DNA from: QAMH01 sp900556425
GTDB lineage: Bacteria; Actinomycetota; Coriobacteriia; Coriobacteriales; QAMH01
Assembly: GCA_902475535.1 (NCBI GenBank)
Contig: CABRZR010000015.1
Location: forward strand, 1-51,156
DNA: 51,156 nucleotides
Direction of reading: 5' to 3'
Part shown: positions 1 to 7,883 of the stretch, piece by piece
Layout: each line of letters starts with the position of its first letter
How positions within the stretch are numbered: the stretch's first letter is position 1
Translations under genes and position numbers: made by a program
Notes under the pieces: model-generated
The model's database searches: none
The model's input: only the letters and a program-made list of their open reading frames with translations
Told to the model about the DNA's origin: nothing

Positions 1-60
1 GGACGCTAACTGGGAAAATGAGGTAAATCCTTACACACTTTTCTGCCTATATCCCTAATG

Positions 61-200
61 TGTGCTGGTGGCTTCGCCGATAGCCATCACGCCACAATTC
101 GTGGCATTTCTGCCAAGTGGTGTGCTCCCGTGGCCATCTCGCCGACCACCACGCCACATAACGAGGCACTTATCGGAGCCCCTGCCAAGTGATGTGCGTC
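61..200. repeat. Degenerate tandem repeat, ~60-72 bp period
   Basis: The blocks CACGCCACA (88-96, 150-158) and CTGCCAAGTGRTGTGC (110-125, 182-197) recur in the same order, and TGTGC recurs at 61, 121 and 193. The rest of each unit has diverged. No convincing gene covers positions 1-289, so this is an intergenic repeat downstream of the LysR gene. Its function is unknown. Confidence 0.5.
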
Positions 201-289
201 GGTGACCATGCGAAGGGACCCTAACGTCGCGGCCTGAGGCGCCTGCGAAGGCCGTCGCCAGGTTACGGGTATTGGTGGCCGAACTACTT

Positions 290-1195
290 TTATGCCAAGT
301 GCGCGACGAGTTCGGCAAGAAGCGGATTGTCGTTATCGTCTCTGTATCGGAAGAACAGGGGGATGCTCACATCCTCGATGGGTATCTTGATGGGTTTGCA
401 GAAATCCGAGATGCCGCTTGGAATCCTTTCGACGAAGCTGTCGGCAAGAAGCAACGCGGACAATCCAAGATCAGCGCACAGGGTGAGCATTTCCGCTGTG
501 TTTGAGCAACGAACGGTATGCGTTCTAGGCTGGAATCCTAGCTTTTGGCAAGCGCGTGCGATATGACACCATGAGCGCTCAATGTAGACACCTTCGCATT
601 TGATGAGCTCGACATCCTTGAAGGCTGCAAGTGGGAGTTCGTCGTACATGCTCAGAGGGTGTTGCTTGTCCACAAATGCCACAAGAGGCAGCGTCTTCAT
701 GAGAGCCGCTTTTTCATGGCAATCCTCCGTCTCGTTTTCCATATCGGCTGAGTCGAGAACCATGTCGGCATCCTTGCTCTCGAGGATCTCCTCTGGAGTG
801 CGCTTTCTATCGCTTCTGACTTCTAGAAACTGGGTGCCATAGTTCTCTTTGAGCGCGGAAACGATGATGCCAAGTATTTCCGTCGAGGGTGATTCATCAG
901 AAAGTCCGTACAGCACGAGCCGTGGGGGAGGATTCTTTCGAAGCCCCCCAGCAAGGGTTTGGAGGTCATTGTAGGCATCTATTACCTTGTATACGCCAGG
1001 CAAGAGCGCAGCGCCGTTTTTTGTGAGCTTAAGATTGCTTCCCGCTCTGTCAAAGAGCTGCATTCTGAATGCCTGTTCCAGTGCGGCAATATGTTTGCTC
1101 AGGGTTGGTTGATTCATGCCTAGATAGCGTGACGTTTCAGTGAAACTCAAGCGCTTCGCGAGTTCGACGAATTCGACAAGATAGTCTGTGTTCAT
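290..1195 (-). CDS. LysR-family transcriptional regulator
   Basis: This 301-residue protein has the size and layout of a LysR regulator. An N-terminal winged helix-turn-helix covers about residues 1-60, with the recognition segment near residues 17-40 (pattern TETSRYLGMNQPTLSKHI). An effector-binding domain of the periplasmic-binding-protein fold follows. A strong Shine-Dalgarno (GAGGAGG) precedes the ATG at 1195. It is divergent from the MFS transporter at 1416 with a 220-bp gap that contains a dyad fitting a LysR site. The family commonly controls a divergent neighbour, so regulation of that transporter is likely but inferred. The ligand cannot be told from the sequence. Confidence 0.9.
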   Translation of the reverse strand: MNTDYLVEFVELAKRLSFTETSRYLGMNQPTLSKHIAALEQAFRMQLFDRAGSNLKLTKNGAALLPGVYKVIDAYNDLQTLAGGLRKNPPPRLVLYGLSDESPSTEILGIIVSALKENYGTQFLEVRSDRKRTPEEILESKDADMVLDSADMENETEDCHEKAALMKTLPLVAFVDKQHPLSMYDELPLAAFKDVELIKCEGVYIERSWCHIARACQKLGFQPRTHTVRCSNTAEMLTLCADLGLSALLLADSFVERIPSGISDFCKPIKIPIEDVSIPLFFRYRDDNDNPLLAELVAHLA

Positions 1196-1247
1196 AGACG
1201 CCTCCTCGATGTAGCTAATGTCTGATTATAGTACTTCTACTGGATTT

Positions 1248-1262
1248 ATTCCAATATGGAAT
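1248..1262. promoter_or_regulatory. Candidate LysR operator dyad
   Basis: ATTCCAATATGGAAT is a dyad with 6-bp arms around ATA, and fits the T-N11-A type of LysR box. It lies 52 bp from the LysR start and 153 bp from the transporter start, the usual place for autoregulation and divergent activation. Binding is inferred. Confidence 0.5.
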
Positions 1263-1415
1263 AGCTTTTGTTTGGCGAGGAATTCAAAAGAGAAGTTACC
1301 GCATTAGACTCATTCAGATTGCTTTCCCTATACTCGTCGCGATTTTTCCAGGATGGGTATGCCAGGCTGCGCAATGCGTGCTCGAAAGCTGCGCTGGCAG
1401 ATTGTGGGGGAAACT

Positions 1416-3110
1416 ATGGGGAATAAGGAATACAGTATTTCCGAGGTCATCGATTCATTTGGCCTCACAAAGAACACGTGGACCGTATTCATCCTTCTCG
1501 CTTTCGCGATGATTCTTGATGGATACGACTTCATGATCGTCAACTCGACGAACCTTTTCGTTGCGCATACCTTTTGGCCCGACAACCCCAATCCGGGCGT
1601 TCTCATGGGCTCTCTTACGACATGGGGCTTGCTCGGCATGGTCATTGGCGGCGCAATTGGCGGCATCGTATCTGACAGAATAGGACGCAAGAAGATGCTC
1701 ATCTTGGCCGTTGTGTTCTACGGAGCCTTTACGCTTCCGCAGGCATTTGCCAACGACCTCGTCTTTTTCGCCGTCTTTCGTCTCATCGCGGGCCTCGGCG
1801 TCGGATCATGCATCCCCATCGTGACCACGATGCTCTCTGAATCAGTTCCTTCGAACAGGCGCGGCCTCTTCATTGGTATCGGGCAGGCGTGCATGGTTGG
1901 TGGCTGGGTCGTCGCGGGACTCATTGCCAACCCAATTTGCAATGCTACGACCCCTCTTCTGGGAGAGTTCACCAACGAAGTGGCTTACATGACGACGAGT
2001 TCCACAGGTGCCGTAATCGAGCAGACGATGTTCGCCAACTGGCGTCTGTGCTACCTTATCGGAGGCATTCCGGTTATCTACGGCATTGTCCTGCACTTCG
2101 CGATGCTGGAATCCCCTCATTGGCTGAGCAATGTCGGCCGAAAGAAAGATGCGGTCAAGGTGCTTGAGATCATCGAGCGTCGGTCTGTTGGAACCGTAAC
2201 CGAATACGACCCGAATCTTCTCATCGTGCCGCCCAAGCCGCAAAGTGCCTCTGTTTCGGTTTTGTTCTCGGACAAATACATCTTGGGCACCTGCGCCATC
2301 TGGTCAATCTACTTCATCGGTCAGTTCTGCGTGTACGGAATGAACGCGTGGCTACCGGCATGGTTCAAGGACATCGGATACACGCCTTCGCAAGCTGTCG
2401 CACTGCAGACCTGGAATAACTTTGCCGCCATTTTGTCGAACTCGCTTTGTGGAATCATCGGCGACAGGGTCGGGCGCAAGCGCAATTGTCTGGGCGCATG
2501 GCTTTTCGCGATACTTGTCGTGATATTGTGCTCGGTTTTTGTGGCACCCAATCAGTTCCTGTTCTGTATCGGTCTCATGCTGCTTTTCGGCTTCGCGCTC
2601 AATTATGCGATTACCACGTGCAACCTTCTCATGCCCGAGCAGTACCCGACGGCGATTCGCAATACGGGTGTTTCATGGTGCCAAGCGTTCGCTCGCTTTG
2701 GCGGTTCGGCCTCCTCGATTGTTCTTGGCGGTATCGCGAGCATGGCTTTGTTCCAGCTCAGCGATGGAGTGACGAACTGGTCCATGGTCGTGCTCGTGCT
2801 CATCATCCCATTCACGCTTGGATTCATCTGCGCGCTTTGCTTCGTACGCGACACGAGCGGCAAGACCATGGATGAGCTTGAGTCGGAGAAGACTGGCAGC
2901 GATCTGAACGGAAAGGTGCCCTTTGTCATCATGTGCATTATCGCGGTGCTCCTCTTCGTTCTCTGCATCGTTTGTCCGCTCGCCATCAGCGATTGGAGCA
3001 AGCTGCCCGTCGCGCTTCCTCTCATGGGCGGCGCACTCCTGCTGCCCTTCGTGTTCTTCTTTGTCTATGGCGGAAGGCGTGCGCTTCAGCTCAAACGCGC
3101 ACAGGCTTAG
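1416..3110 (+). CDS. MFS transporter, possibly aromatic/organic acid type
   Basis: The protein is a major facilitator superfamily permease of 564 residues with at least 12 hydrophobic segments. The loop between helices 2 and 3 carries the MFS motif GGIVSDRIGRKK (residues 82-93), and a second such loop (GDRVGRKRN) begins the second half. An acidic residue in helix 1 (LDGYDFM, residues 34-40) resembles the aromatic-acid:proton symporter group, but the substrate is not determined. The C-terminus adds two extra hydrophobic segments, making it longer than the usual 400-450 residues. I chose the ATG at 1416 because GGGGGAAAC precedes it; an upstream in-frame ATG at 1353 lacks a clear ribosome site. 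A LysR gene is divergent. Confidence 0.88.
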   Translation: MGNKEYSISEVIDSFGLTKNTWTVFILLAFAMILDGYDFMIVNSTNLFVAHTFWPDNPNPGVLMGSLTTWGLLGMVIGGAIGGIVSDRIGRKKMLILAVVFYGAFTLPQAFANDLVFFAVFRLIAGLGVGSCIPIVTTMLSESVPSNRRGLFIGIGQACMVGGWVVAGLIANPICNATTPLLGEFTNEVAYMTTSSTGAVIEQTMFANWRLCYLIGGIPVIYGIVLHFAMLESPHWLSNVGRKKDAVKVLEIIERRSVGTVTEYDPNLLIVPPKPQSASVSVLFSDKYILGTCAIWSIYFIGQFCVYGMNAWLPAWFKDIGYTPSQAVALQTWNNFAAILSNSLCGIIGDRVGRKRNCLGAWLFAILVVILCSVFVAPNQFLFCIGLMLLFGFALNYAITTCNLLMPEQYPTAIRNTGVSWCQAFARFGGSASSIVLGGIASMALFQLSDGVTNWSMVVLVLIIPFTLGFICALCFVRDTSGKTMDELESEKTGSDLNGKVPFVIMCIIAVLLFVLCIVCPLAISDWSKLPVALPLMGGALLLPFVFFFVYGGRRALQLKRAQA

Positions 3111-3152
3111 GAGTCAACCCTGCCAATTCTGATACGCGACTCGTATCTTATG

Positions 3153-3190
3153 CGGCCTCAGTCTCCCTGAAAGACTGGGGCCGTCCCCTC
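3153..3190 (+). terminator. Terminator-like hairpin after MFS gene
   Basis: CGGCCTCAGTCT (3153-3164) pairs with AGACTGGGGCCG (3172-3183), with one G-U pair and a 7-nt loop, followed by a pyrimidine-rich stretch. It lies 43 bp after the transporter stop. Confidence 0.6.
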
Positions 3191-3255
3191 TTTAGGCTCA
3201 TAACCCAACGCTTGACATGGCATAATCAACACGTCACCAAGAGAAAGGTCTTTTC

Positions 3256-4269
3256 GTGACTCTTTCACGCCGGTCGTGGCTCTCGTTTGCTTTTCTTGCT
3301 GCAGCGTTAGCGCTCTATATCTATGGCGTTATCTCAGCGAGTCAGATTCCCGCGGAGGTTGTTGCCGTAGCGCTTCCGCTCGACTTCATGGTCGGGATAC
3401 CCCTGGCGTTTTATCTCGTCGTCTTGCGTCCGAAGAAGATGACGCCTCTGGCAGTGCTTCCGGTCATCTGGTTGGGGTACGGCCTGAGTGCGCTTGCGCT
3501 CGGCTCGCCAGCTGCTGGCATCTTGCCCGTATTGCTCGCGGCCCTCTTTCCGGTGGAAGTTGCGATTGCCGTTAGGGAGATTCTTCATCTCGCATGCTTG
3601 TTCAGAGGCGCGAAGGCGCAGAGCGCAGATCCGCTGGAGTGGTTCTACGCGGTGACACGCTATCTGGTGCGCAGAGAGCTGCCTGCGCGCATGATGGCAG
3701 CAGAACTGGGCGTTTGGTATTACGCGTTGCTTTCCTGGCGCAAGAAGCCGAGCGTTGAAGCGGACGACAAGGCCTACAGTTATCACAACGCAGGCGGTTA
3801 CATGAGCATGATGCTGGGGCTTGGGCTGGCCTTTCCGGTCGAGATTGTTGCCATGCACATGCTCCTCTCGCACTGGAGCGCGACAGTTGCAATAGTCGTG
3901 ACGCTGCTCTCCCTCTATGCCGCTGTCTGGCTTGTGGGTGATGCACGGGCGCGTGTCCTGCGTCCGGTGGTTCTGGGTAAAGGCGAGCTGCGAATCGAAT
4001 GCGGCATCCAGATGAAGGGGACGATATCCCTGAGCGGTATTGCAAGCGTGAGTTGCCATGAGCCTGCGGACATCGACAAGGCCGATAAGCTGAACTATGG
4101 CACCTTCTACCAGACAAACGTGTGGGTTGTGATGCATGATTCCGTTGAGGTGCGGACCCTTTTGGGGACGAAGAGGTCCCTCGCAATCGGGCTGAACCTG
4201 GATGACCCGAAAGGGTTCATCCAGGAGTTTTCTCAAGCAGCAAATGGCCCTTACCAAGGAGAGTCATGA
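3256..4269 (+). CDS. Hypothetical integral membrane protein
   Basis: I do not recognise the family. The 337-residue protein has about five hydrophobic segments near the N-terminus (residues ~5-120), a polar cytoplasm-like stretch, a second hydrophobic pair (~178-225), and a soluble C-terminal domain of about 110 residues rich in beta-type sequence. The GTG start at 3256 is supported by GAGAAAGG nine bases upstream. The stop overlaps the start of the next gene in an ATGA junction, so the two are almost certainly co-translated and may act together. The C-terminal region recalls a PH-like membrane protein domain, but this is a guess. Confidence 0.75.
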   Translation: MTLSRRSWLSFAFLAAALALYIYGVISASQIPAEVVAVALPLDFMVGIPLAFYLVVLRPKKMTPLAVLPVIWLGYGLSALALGSPAAGILPVLLAALFPVEVAIAVREILHLACLFRGAKAQSADPLEWFYAVTRYLVRRELPARMMAAELGVWYYALLSWRKKPSVEADDKAYSYHNAGGYMSMMLGLGLAFPVEIVAMHMLLSHWSATVAIVVTLLSLYAAVWLVGDARARVLRPVVLGKGELRIECGIQMKGTISLSGIASVSCHEPADIDKADKLNYGTFYQTNVWVVMHDSVEVRTLLGTKRSLAIGLNLDDPKGFIQEFSQAANGPYQGES

Positions 4270-4742
4270 CAAGTCCCACCCTGGCAAGTTTCACTGCGAC
4301 AGACGGCACCGGCTTGTGGGAGGTGACGAGTGCGGGCATACGCGTGAACGGCGAGCTGTATCGCTTCACTGACCGTTCCTTCGTGGTCTGTGCGGTGACG
4401 CCGGGCCGTACCGAGCACAGCACGAACCTCATCGAGGAGGAGGACGACGGCTTCGGCGACCTTGCCGCGCTCGCCGTACTCCAGGAGACGGGCAGCCTCA
4501 CCGACGCCACTTTGGCACGCTGGGCGCTTGGTGGTTCGAGCGTGCGGATCGAGACCGACAAGCGGGAGATTTGCGGAAACGCTCAGCTCACCATTGGCGG
4601 TCTGCAGCGTCCGCGCAAGCGCGACTGCTCTTTGCGTTACCGCGAGGATGGTCGGTGGATACAAGCCGATGAGATTCGGGCCTTTGGCGACGCAGCCCAC
4701 AAGGCGATTAACGCGTACCGTGAGAGATGGGGTGGGGTTTGA
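4266..4742 (+). CDS. Hypothetical protein, coupled to upstream membrane protein
   Basis: The product has 158 residues, is soluble with no signal peptide, and belongs to no family I recognise. It starts inside the stop codon of the membrane protein gene (ATGA, 4266-4269), with AAGGAG just upstream. The sequence has alternating hydrophobic residues in the first half, an acidic patch (EEEDDGFGD, about residues 57-65) and a charged C-terminal helix. Tight overlap suggests a partner of the upstream membrane protein. Confidence 0.7.
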   Translation: MTSPTLASFTATDGTGLWEVTSAGIRVNGELYRFTDRSFVVCAVTPGRTEHSTNLIEEEDDGFGDLAALAVLQETGSLTDATLARWALGGSSVRIETDKREICGNAQLTIGGLQRPRKRDCSLRYREDGRWIQADEIRAFGDAAHKAINAYRERWGGV

Positions 4743-4794
4743 TAGAAAGGCCGCTCGGGTCGATGGATAAATCGCTGCCCAAAAGCTGTGCCAT

Positions 4795-4844
4795 AACAAA
4801 AGCGTTGACGGAAAGGGCAATGCACCCCGTGCCAACGCTTTGTT
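4795..4844. repeat. Inverted repeat (hairpin 1)
   Basis: AACAAAAGCGTTG (4795-4807) pairs with CAACGCTTTGTT (4833-4844), with one bulged A and a 25-nt loop. It follows the hypothetical gene ending at 4742 and could act as a weak terminator or part of a structured RNA. Confidence 0.5.
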
Positions 4845-4896
4845 GAAAGCATAATATGATGTTTTCAGTGAAAGCAAGGTGGCATAGATAATGAAG

Positions 4897-4941
4897 AGAA
4901 CCGAGACGGTAGGGACCCAATTGTCACCGTGTCTCGGTTCT
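4897..4941. repeat. Inverted repeat (hairpin 2)
   Basis: AGAACCGAGACGGT (4897-4910) pairs with ACCGTGTCTCGGTTCT (4926-4941), interrupted by a 2-nt bulge, with a 15-nt loop. No T-tract follows on either strand, so it is not a classical terminator. Confidence 0.55.
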
Positions 4942-5265
4942 AGTGGATTCAGTATAGCATCTACTCGAAAATAAGAGCCTTTGATCTGCACTGCGGCATA
5001 TGTCGCATTTTTCGAGCGATGCTATTCCTTTCGGAAAGGCTTGCAACCTAGCCTCTCGATCCTTGGTGATGGGCAGGGTGGAGTGGACGCGGACACTTCC
5101 CGACCTTTCACCGGCGTCCAGCTGTAGATGCGGTCTTTCAGCTCCCTGCCGGTCTTCGCCTTGCACTCATAGAACAACGCTGTGTACTTGCACTTTCTAT
5201 GTTCCCTGTGCTTCCTGTGGGTGAAGGGGTCATCGACGGTCGCTGCAAGTTGGCTTCTCGGCAGG

Positions 5266-5271
5266 TATAAT
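5266..5271 (+). promoter_or_regulatory. -10 box of mntA-hepT operon
   Basis: A perfect TATAAT lies 22 bp before the mntA-like start, with the Shine-Dalgarno GGGAGG between them. No clear -35 hexamer was found at the expected spacing. Confidence 0.5.
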
Positions 5272-5293
5272 TTCATCGTGAAGGGAGGACCTC

Positions 5294-5614
5294 ATGAGTG
5301 TAGCTTCTCTACAGTCCTTATCAGAACGTGTTGCTGACGCAGTGGGCGAATACAACGGCATGACAAATAGCGTTGATCATATTGAGGAGGTTGCGCTTTT
5401 CGGCAGCTATGCCGATGGAAACGCGACAGAGAAGTCCGATGTCGATTTGCTCGTGACGTTTCGCTCGTCGGTAGTGAGCCTCTTTACGCTTGCCCAGGCG
5501 CTCATGGTCATGGAAAAACACTTGGGCAAAAACGTCGATCTGGTCCAAAATCCCCTTCCGGAGAACGCGCTACTGAACATTCATAAGGTGGTGCCTCTGT
5601 ATGAAGGACGATGA
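5294..5614 (+). CDS. mntA: MntA-like nucleotidyltransferase antitoxin
   Basis: This minimal nucleotidyltransferase of 106 residues carries the GSX10DXD signature: G37-S38, ten residues, then D49-V50-D51, with a further Asp at D82 in the expected third metal position. In characterised pairs of this family the MntA enzyme transfers AMP from ATP onto a tyrosine of the HepT toxin and so inactivates it. The start is fixed by GGGAGG seven bases upstream. It overlaps the HepT-like gene by 14 bp, the usual antitoxin-first order. The full motif suggests an active enzyme; activity itself is inferred. Confidence 0.88.
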   Translation: MSVASLQSLSERVADAVGEYNGMTNSVDHIEEVALFGSYADGNATEKSDVDLLVTFRSSVVSLFTLAQALMVMEKHLGKNVDLVQNPLPENALLNIHKVVPLYEGR

Positions 5615-5933
5615 CCGCCGCATTCTTGAACGAATCATTGGCGAGATAGAGTATATGGAGACCATTCTCGCGGGCGTCTCCCAGGATGACTTTCTTAGGG
5701 ACGAGACCCTCGAGCGTGCATGTGCGATGACGTCAATCAATATCGGAGAGCTTGCAAAGCACTTGTCCGAATCATTTAATGAGGAGCATCCGGAAAACGA
5801 GCTTCGTCTTGCTGCGAGAACGCGGGATGTTTACGCGCATGGGTATTTCACGCTTTCGTTTGAGACAGTGTATAAAACAGCGAAGGAAGACTATCCGCGC
5901 GTCAAGGAATGGGCACTCGACCTGATTGGCTAG
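5601..5933 (+). CDS. hepT: HepT-like ribonuclease toxin
   Basis: The protein has 110 residues and belongs to the HEPN/DUF86 (HepT) family. It has the catalytic motif RX4HXY intact as R75, H80, Y82 (RDVYAHGY). The family cleaves RNA through the Arg-His pair, and the Tyr is the residue adenylylated by MntA. It is largely helical with no signal or membrane segment. Translation begins inside the mntA-like gene, so production is coupled to the antitoxin. With both motifs intact, this looks like a functional pair and not a remnant. Confidence 0.88.
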   Translation: MKDDDRRILERIIGEIEYMETILAGVSQDDFLRDETLERACAMTSINIGELAKHLSESFNEEHPENELRLAARTRDVYAHGYFTLSFETVYKTAKEDYPRVKEWALDLIG

Positions 5934-6107
5934 ATTGCCATGCCATAGCCGCCTCGGGGTATCTTTTGCAAAAAGCTCAAAACGTACCTGAAAGTATGTT
6001 GCTTAATTTGCCAAACTTTAAAATGCGATGGGAAGTTTAATACCTCCCCAAGACGTGGAACCATTAAAAGAGCGTTTGATCTTGCCCTTTCAAGCAATGC
6101 CAGAACC

Positions 6108-7601
6108 TTACTCGCATCTTCCCCGTTCGATGTTATCGAATACCAGGTCTATTACCTCTTGCTTGGAATGAACCTCAAGCTTGGTGTAAATGTTACGCGT
6201 GTGGTAATTGACCGTCCCAGGTGCAATGTACAGCTCCGCTTGGATACGCGCAGATGAATAGCCTTGGGCAAGGAGCTTGAGCACATCACGTTCTCGTAGC
6301 GACAGACCATACGTATCCCCAAGCTCCGCGCAACGCGCCTCGAACCACATATCAGATAGCTCACGATTGGGTACGATATTCAAGGGTGCATGTCTACCCG
6401 AATCGGTTTCCTCGTCCAACGCGTCTATCGTATTGGGTGCGCCGTCCCCTGCCATTCTTTTTCGCGCATTTACCGTTGCCGCAACAAGGCACACAGCCAA
6501 CACCTCGACACCGATGAATATGAAGGCAAAGGATGCAAGGGCATTTGTCAGGTTGTCGAGGTTCTCATTGCTGAACCAGGCTGTATACCAACCGCCCGTG
6601 TTAAGAAAAACCATTGTTGCGCGAACAAGTGCATAAGTTTTGAGAGAGGAGAGGTCAAAAAATGCTGCAAATCCTACTGCGATGGCGAATAGCACTATCT
6701 CGTTGCCAAGTTCTCCAATAGCGATGAAATTCGAGGCTGGCAGGGCGTCAGCGAGGATGAATAAGGGAACGAGTAGCATTATAAGCACGAGCAAGGGGAG
6801 TATGAGGCATTGCATGGCATTTGCGCGGTTGTGCAGAAGCACGAATGCACCTGAAATCGCAAAGGGAATGACGGATACAGCAGCGTAGAAAATGAAGGTA
6901 TAAGTGCTTTCGAACGAGAAGAAGTCGAGAAATCCCGTTGCGAACCCGAATATGCCCACAGGCAGAAGAACCATTGCGAAGTTAAGAGGCTTATCTTTAG
7001 GACCGGTGTCAATATCTGTGAGAGGAAAGAGGTACTTCCTAACGGCGTGCAGCATGAATCCAGAAACACAGGGGAGGATAACCGTAATGCCCATCATGAG
7101 CGTATGCGGCAGGTACATGGCGGTGACGCAAGTGCCTATGGCGACGGTAATGAGCACGGGAAAGCTGCATATGAGCGTTCGTAAATCCACTCGTCGGTAG
7201 GCGATTATCCATTGTTGAGACATGATGCCAGAAAAGATACCCGTGGCCGCAGAGCTTACATAGAGGGGCCAGATGCATCCCAGCATTTCGCATGTGATCA
7301 AAACCGCTGTACTGATGGCTAGTGAAATAGGCGCCACTGCCTTCATTGTCGAAGACATCAGGTGATCATTGAGATTAGATGGCCAGAACGCTATGGCCAG
7401 CACGGTGAGCACCATGATGATTACGCTAAACATATAGGAATTGCTCATGAGCGAAATGGGAGCGGCCGCTTCGATTCCCGCGCTTCGAGCATAGAAAAGC
7501 ATGAAAATCCAGGATTGCAAGAAGGATATCCCGACATAGGGGACGGGCACCAGGCCGTCTATTCTGCTGGGGGCCATTGACGTGTTTTGCAATTCGGGCA
7601 T
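6108..7601 (-). CDS. LuxR-family regulator with N-terminal multi-TM domain
   Basis: This 497-residue protein has about 12 hydrophobic segments over residues ~15-390, a linker, and a C-terminal LuxR/GerE helix-turn-helix in the last 65 residues (LSLRERDVLKLLAQGYSS and the recognition helix around TVNYHTRNIYTKL). Such membrane-embedded LuxR proteins are abundant in Eggerthellaceae, where some act as ligand-responsive activators of an adjacent catabolic cluster. I chose ATG 7601 because GGGGAAGG lies 8 nt upstream; a GTG at 7649 would add 16 residues. It is divergent from the MFS-amidohydrolase-MFS operon, which it probably controls in response to the transported substrate (inference). Confidence 0.87.
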   Translation of the reverse strand: MPELQNTSMAPSRIDGLVPVPYVGISFLQSWIFMLFYARSAGIEAAAPISLMSNSYMFSVIIMVLTVLAIAFWPSNLNDHLMSSTMKAVAPISLAISTAVLITCEMLGCIWPLYVSSAATGIFSGIMSQQWIIAYRRVDLRTLICSFPVLITVAIGTCVTAMYLPHTLMMGITVILPCVSGFMLHAVRKYLFPLTDIDTGPKDKPLNFAMVLLPVGIFGFATGFLDFFSFESTYTFIFYAAVSVIPFAISGAFVLLHNRANAMQCLILPLLVLIMLLVPLFILADALPASNFIAIGELGNEIVLFAIAVGFAAFFDLSSLKTYALVRATMVFLNTGGWYTAWFSNENLDNLTNALASFAFIFIGVEVLAVCLVAATVNARKRMAGDGAPNTIDALDEETDSGRHAPLNIVPNRELSDMWFEARCAELGDTYGLSLRERDVLKLLAQGYSSARIQAELYIAPGTVNYHTRNIYTKLEVHSKQEVIDLVFDNIERGRCE

Positions 7602-7682
7602 ACCCACGACCTTCCCCTGCTTGTTCTCGGTTTCGCTATTATGCAACACTTTTCATGACAGGTATGCCTGTGACCTCGCAAA

Positions 7683-7699
7683 CCATAAGCAACTTATGG
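7683..7699. promoter_or_regulatory. Palindrome in divergent LuxR/MFS promoter region
   Basis: CCATAAG-CAA-CTTATGG is a perfect 7-bp dyad between the LuxR gene and the operon at 7884. A partial copy (AAACCATAAACTT) appears near 7768-7780. LuxR-type sites are short dyads, so this is the best candidate operator in the gap. Confidence 0.45.
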
Positions 7700-7883
7700 G
7701 CATGTCAATATGCGCCTCCATTCTCGAATACGGCAGCATTGCGAGGAGAGCGGCTGTGAACAATCTCTAAACCATAAACTTCGAATGTTTCGTCTTCCGC
7801 AGCTTGCGGGCTAAAGTCCCTCCATCTTCCATGGCGGCGCAGAGGGCGCTGCCTAATGCTTCCGAAGAAAGGATTGGGGAGAA

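Larger units (their letters stand above)
4743..5293. other. Intergenic region with two hairpins, no clear gene
   Basis: This 551-bp stretch holds two inverted repeats (listed separately) and the promoter of the toxin-antitoxin pair. A minus-strand frame at 5022-5276 could encode 84 basic residues, but it overlaps that promoter, has no convincing ribosome site and matches nothing I know, so I do not call it a gene. A decayed mobile remnant is possible. Confidence 0.5.

Noticed and set aside
4251..4991. A 246-residue minus-strand frame
   Set aside because: Most of it is antisense to the coupled gene at 4266-4742, and the rest crosses the hairpin region.
5022..5276. An 84-residue basic frame on the minus strand before the toxin-antitoxin pair
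   Set aside because: It overlaps the -10 box of the pair, has no good ribosome site and resembles no family known to me; possibly a remnant.
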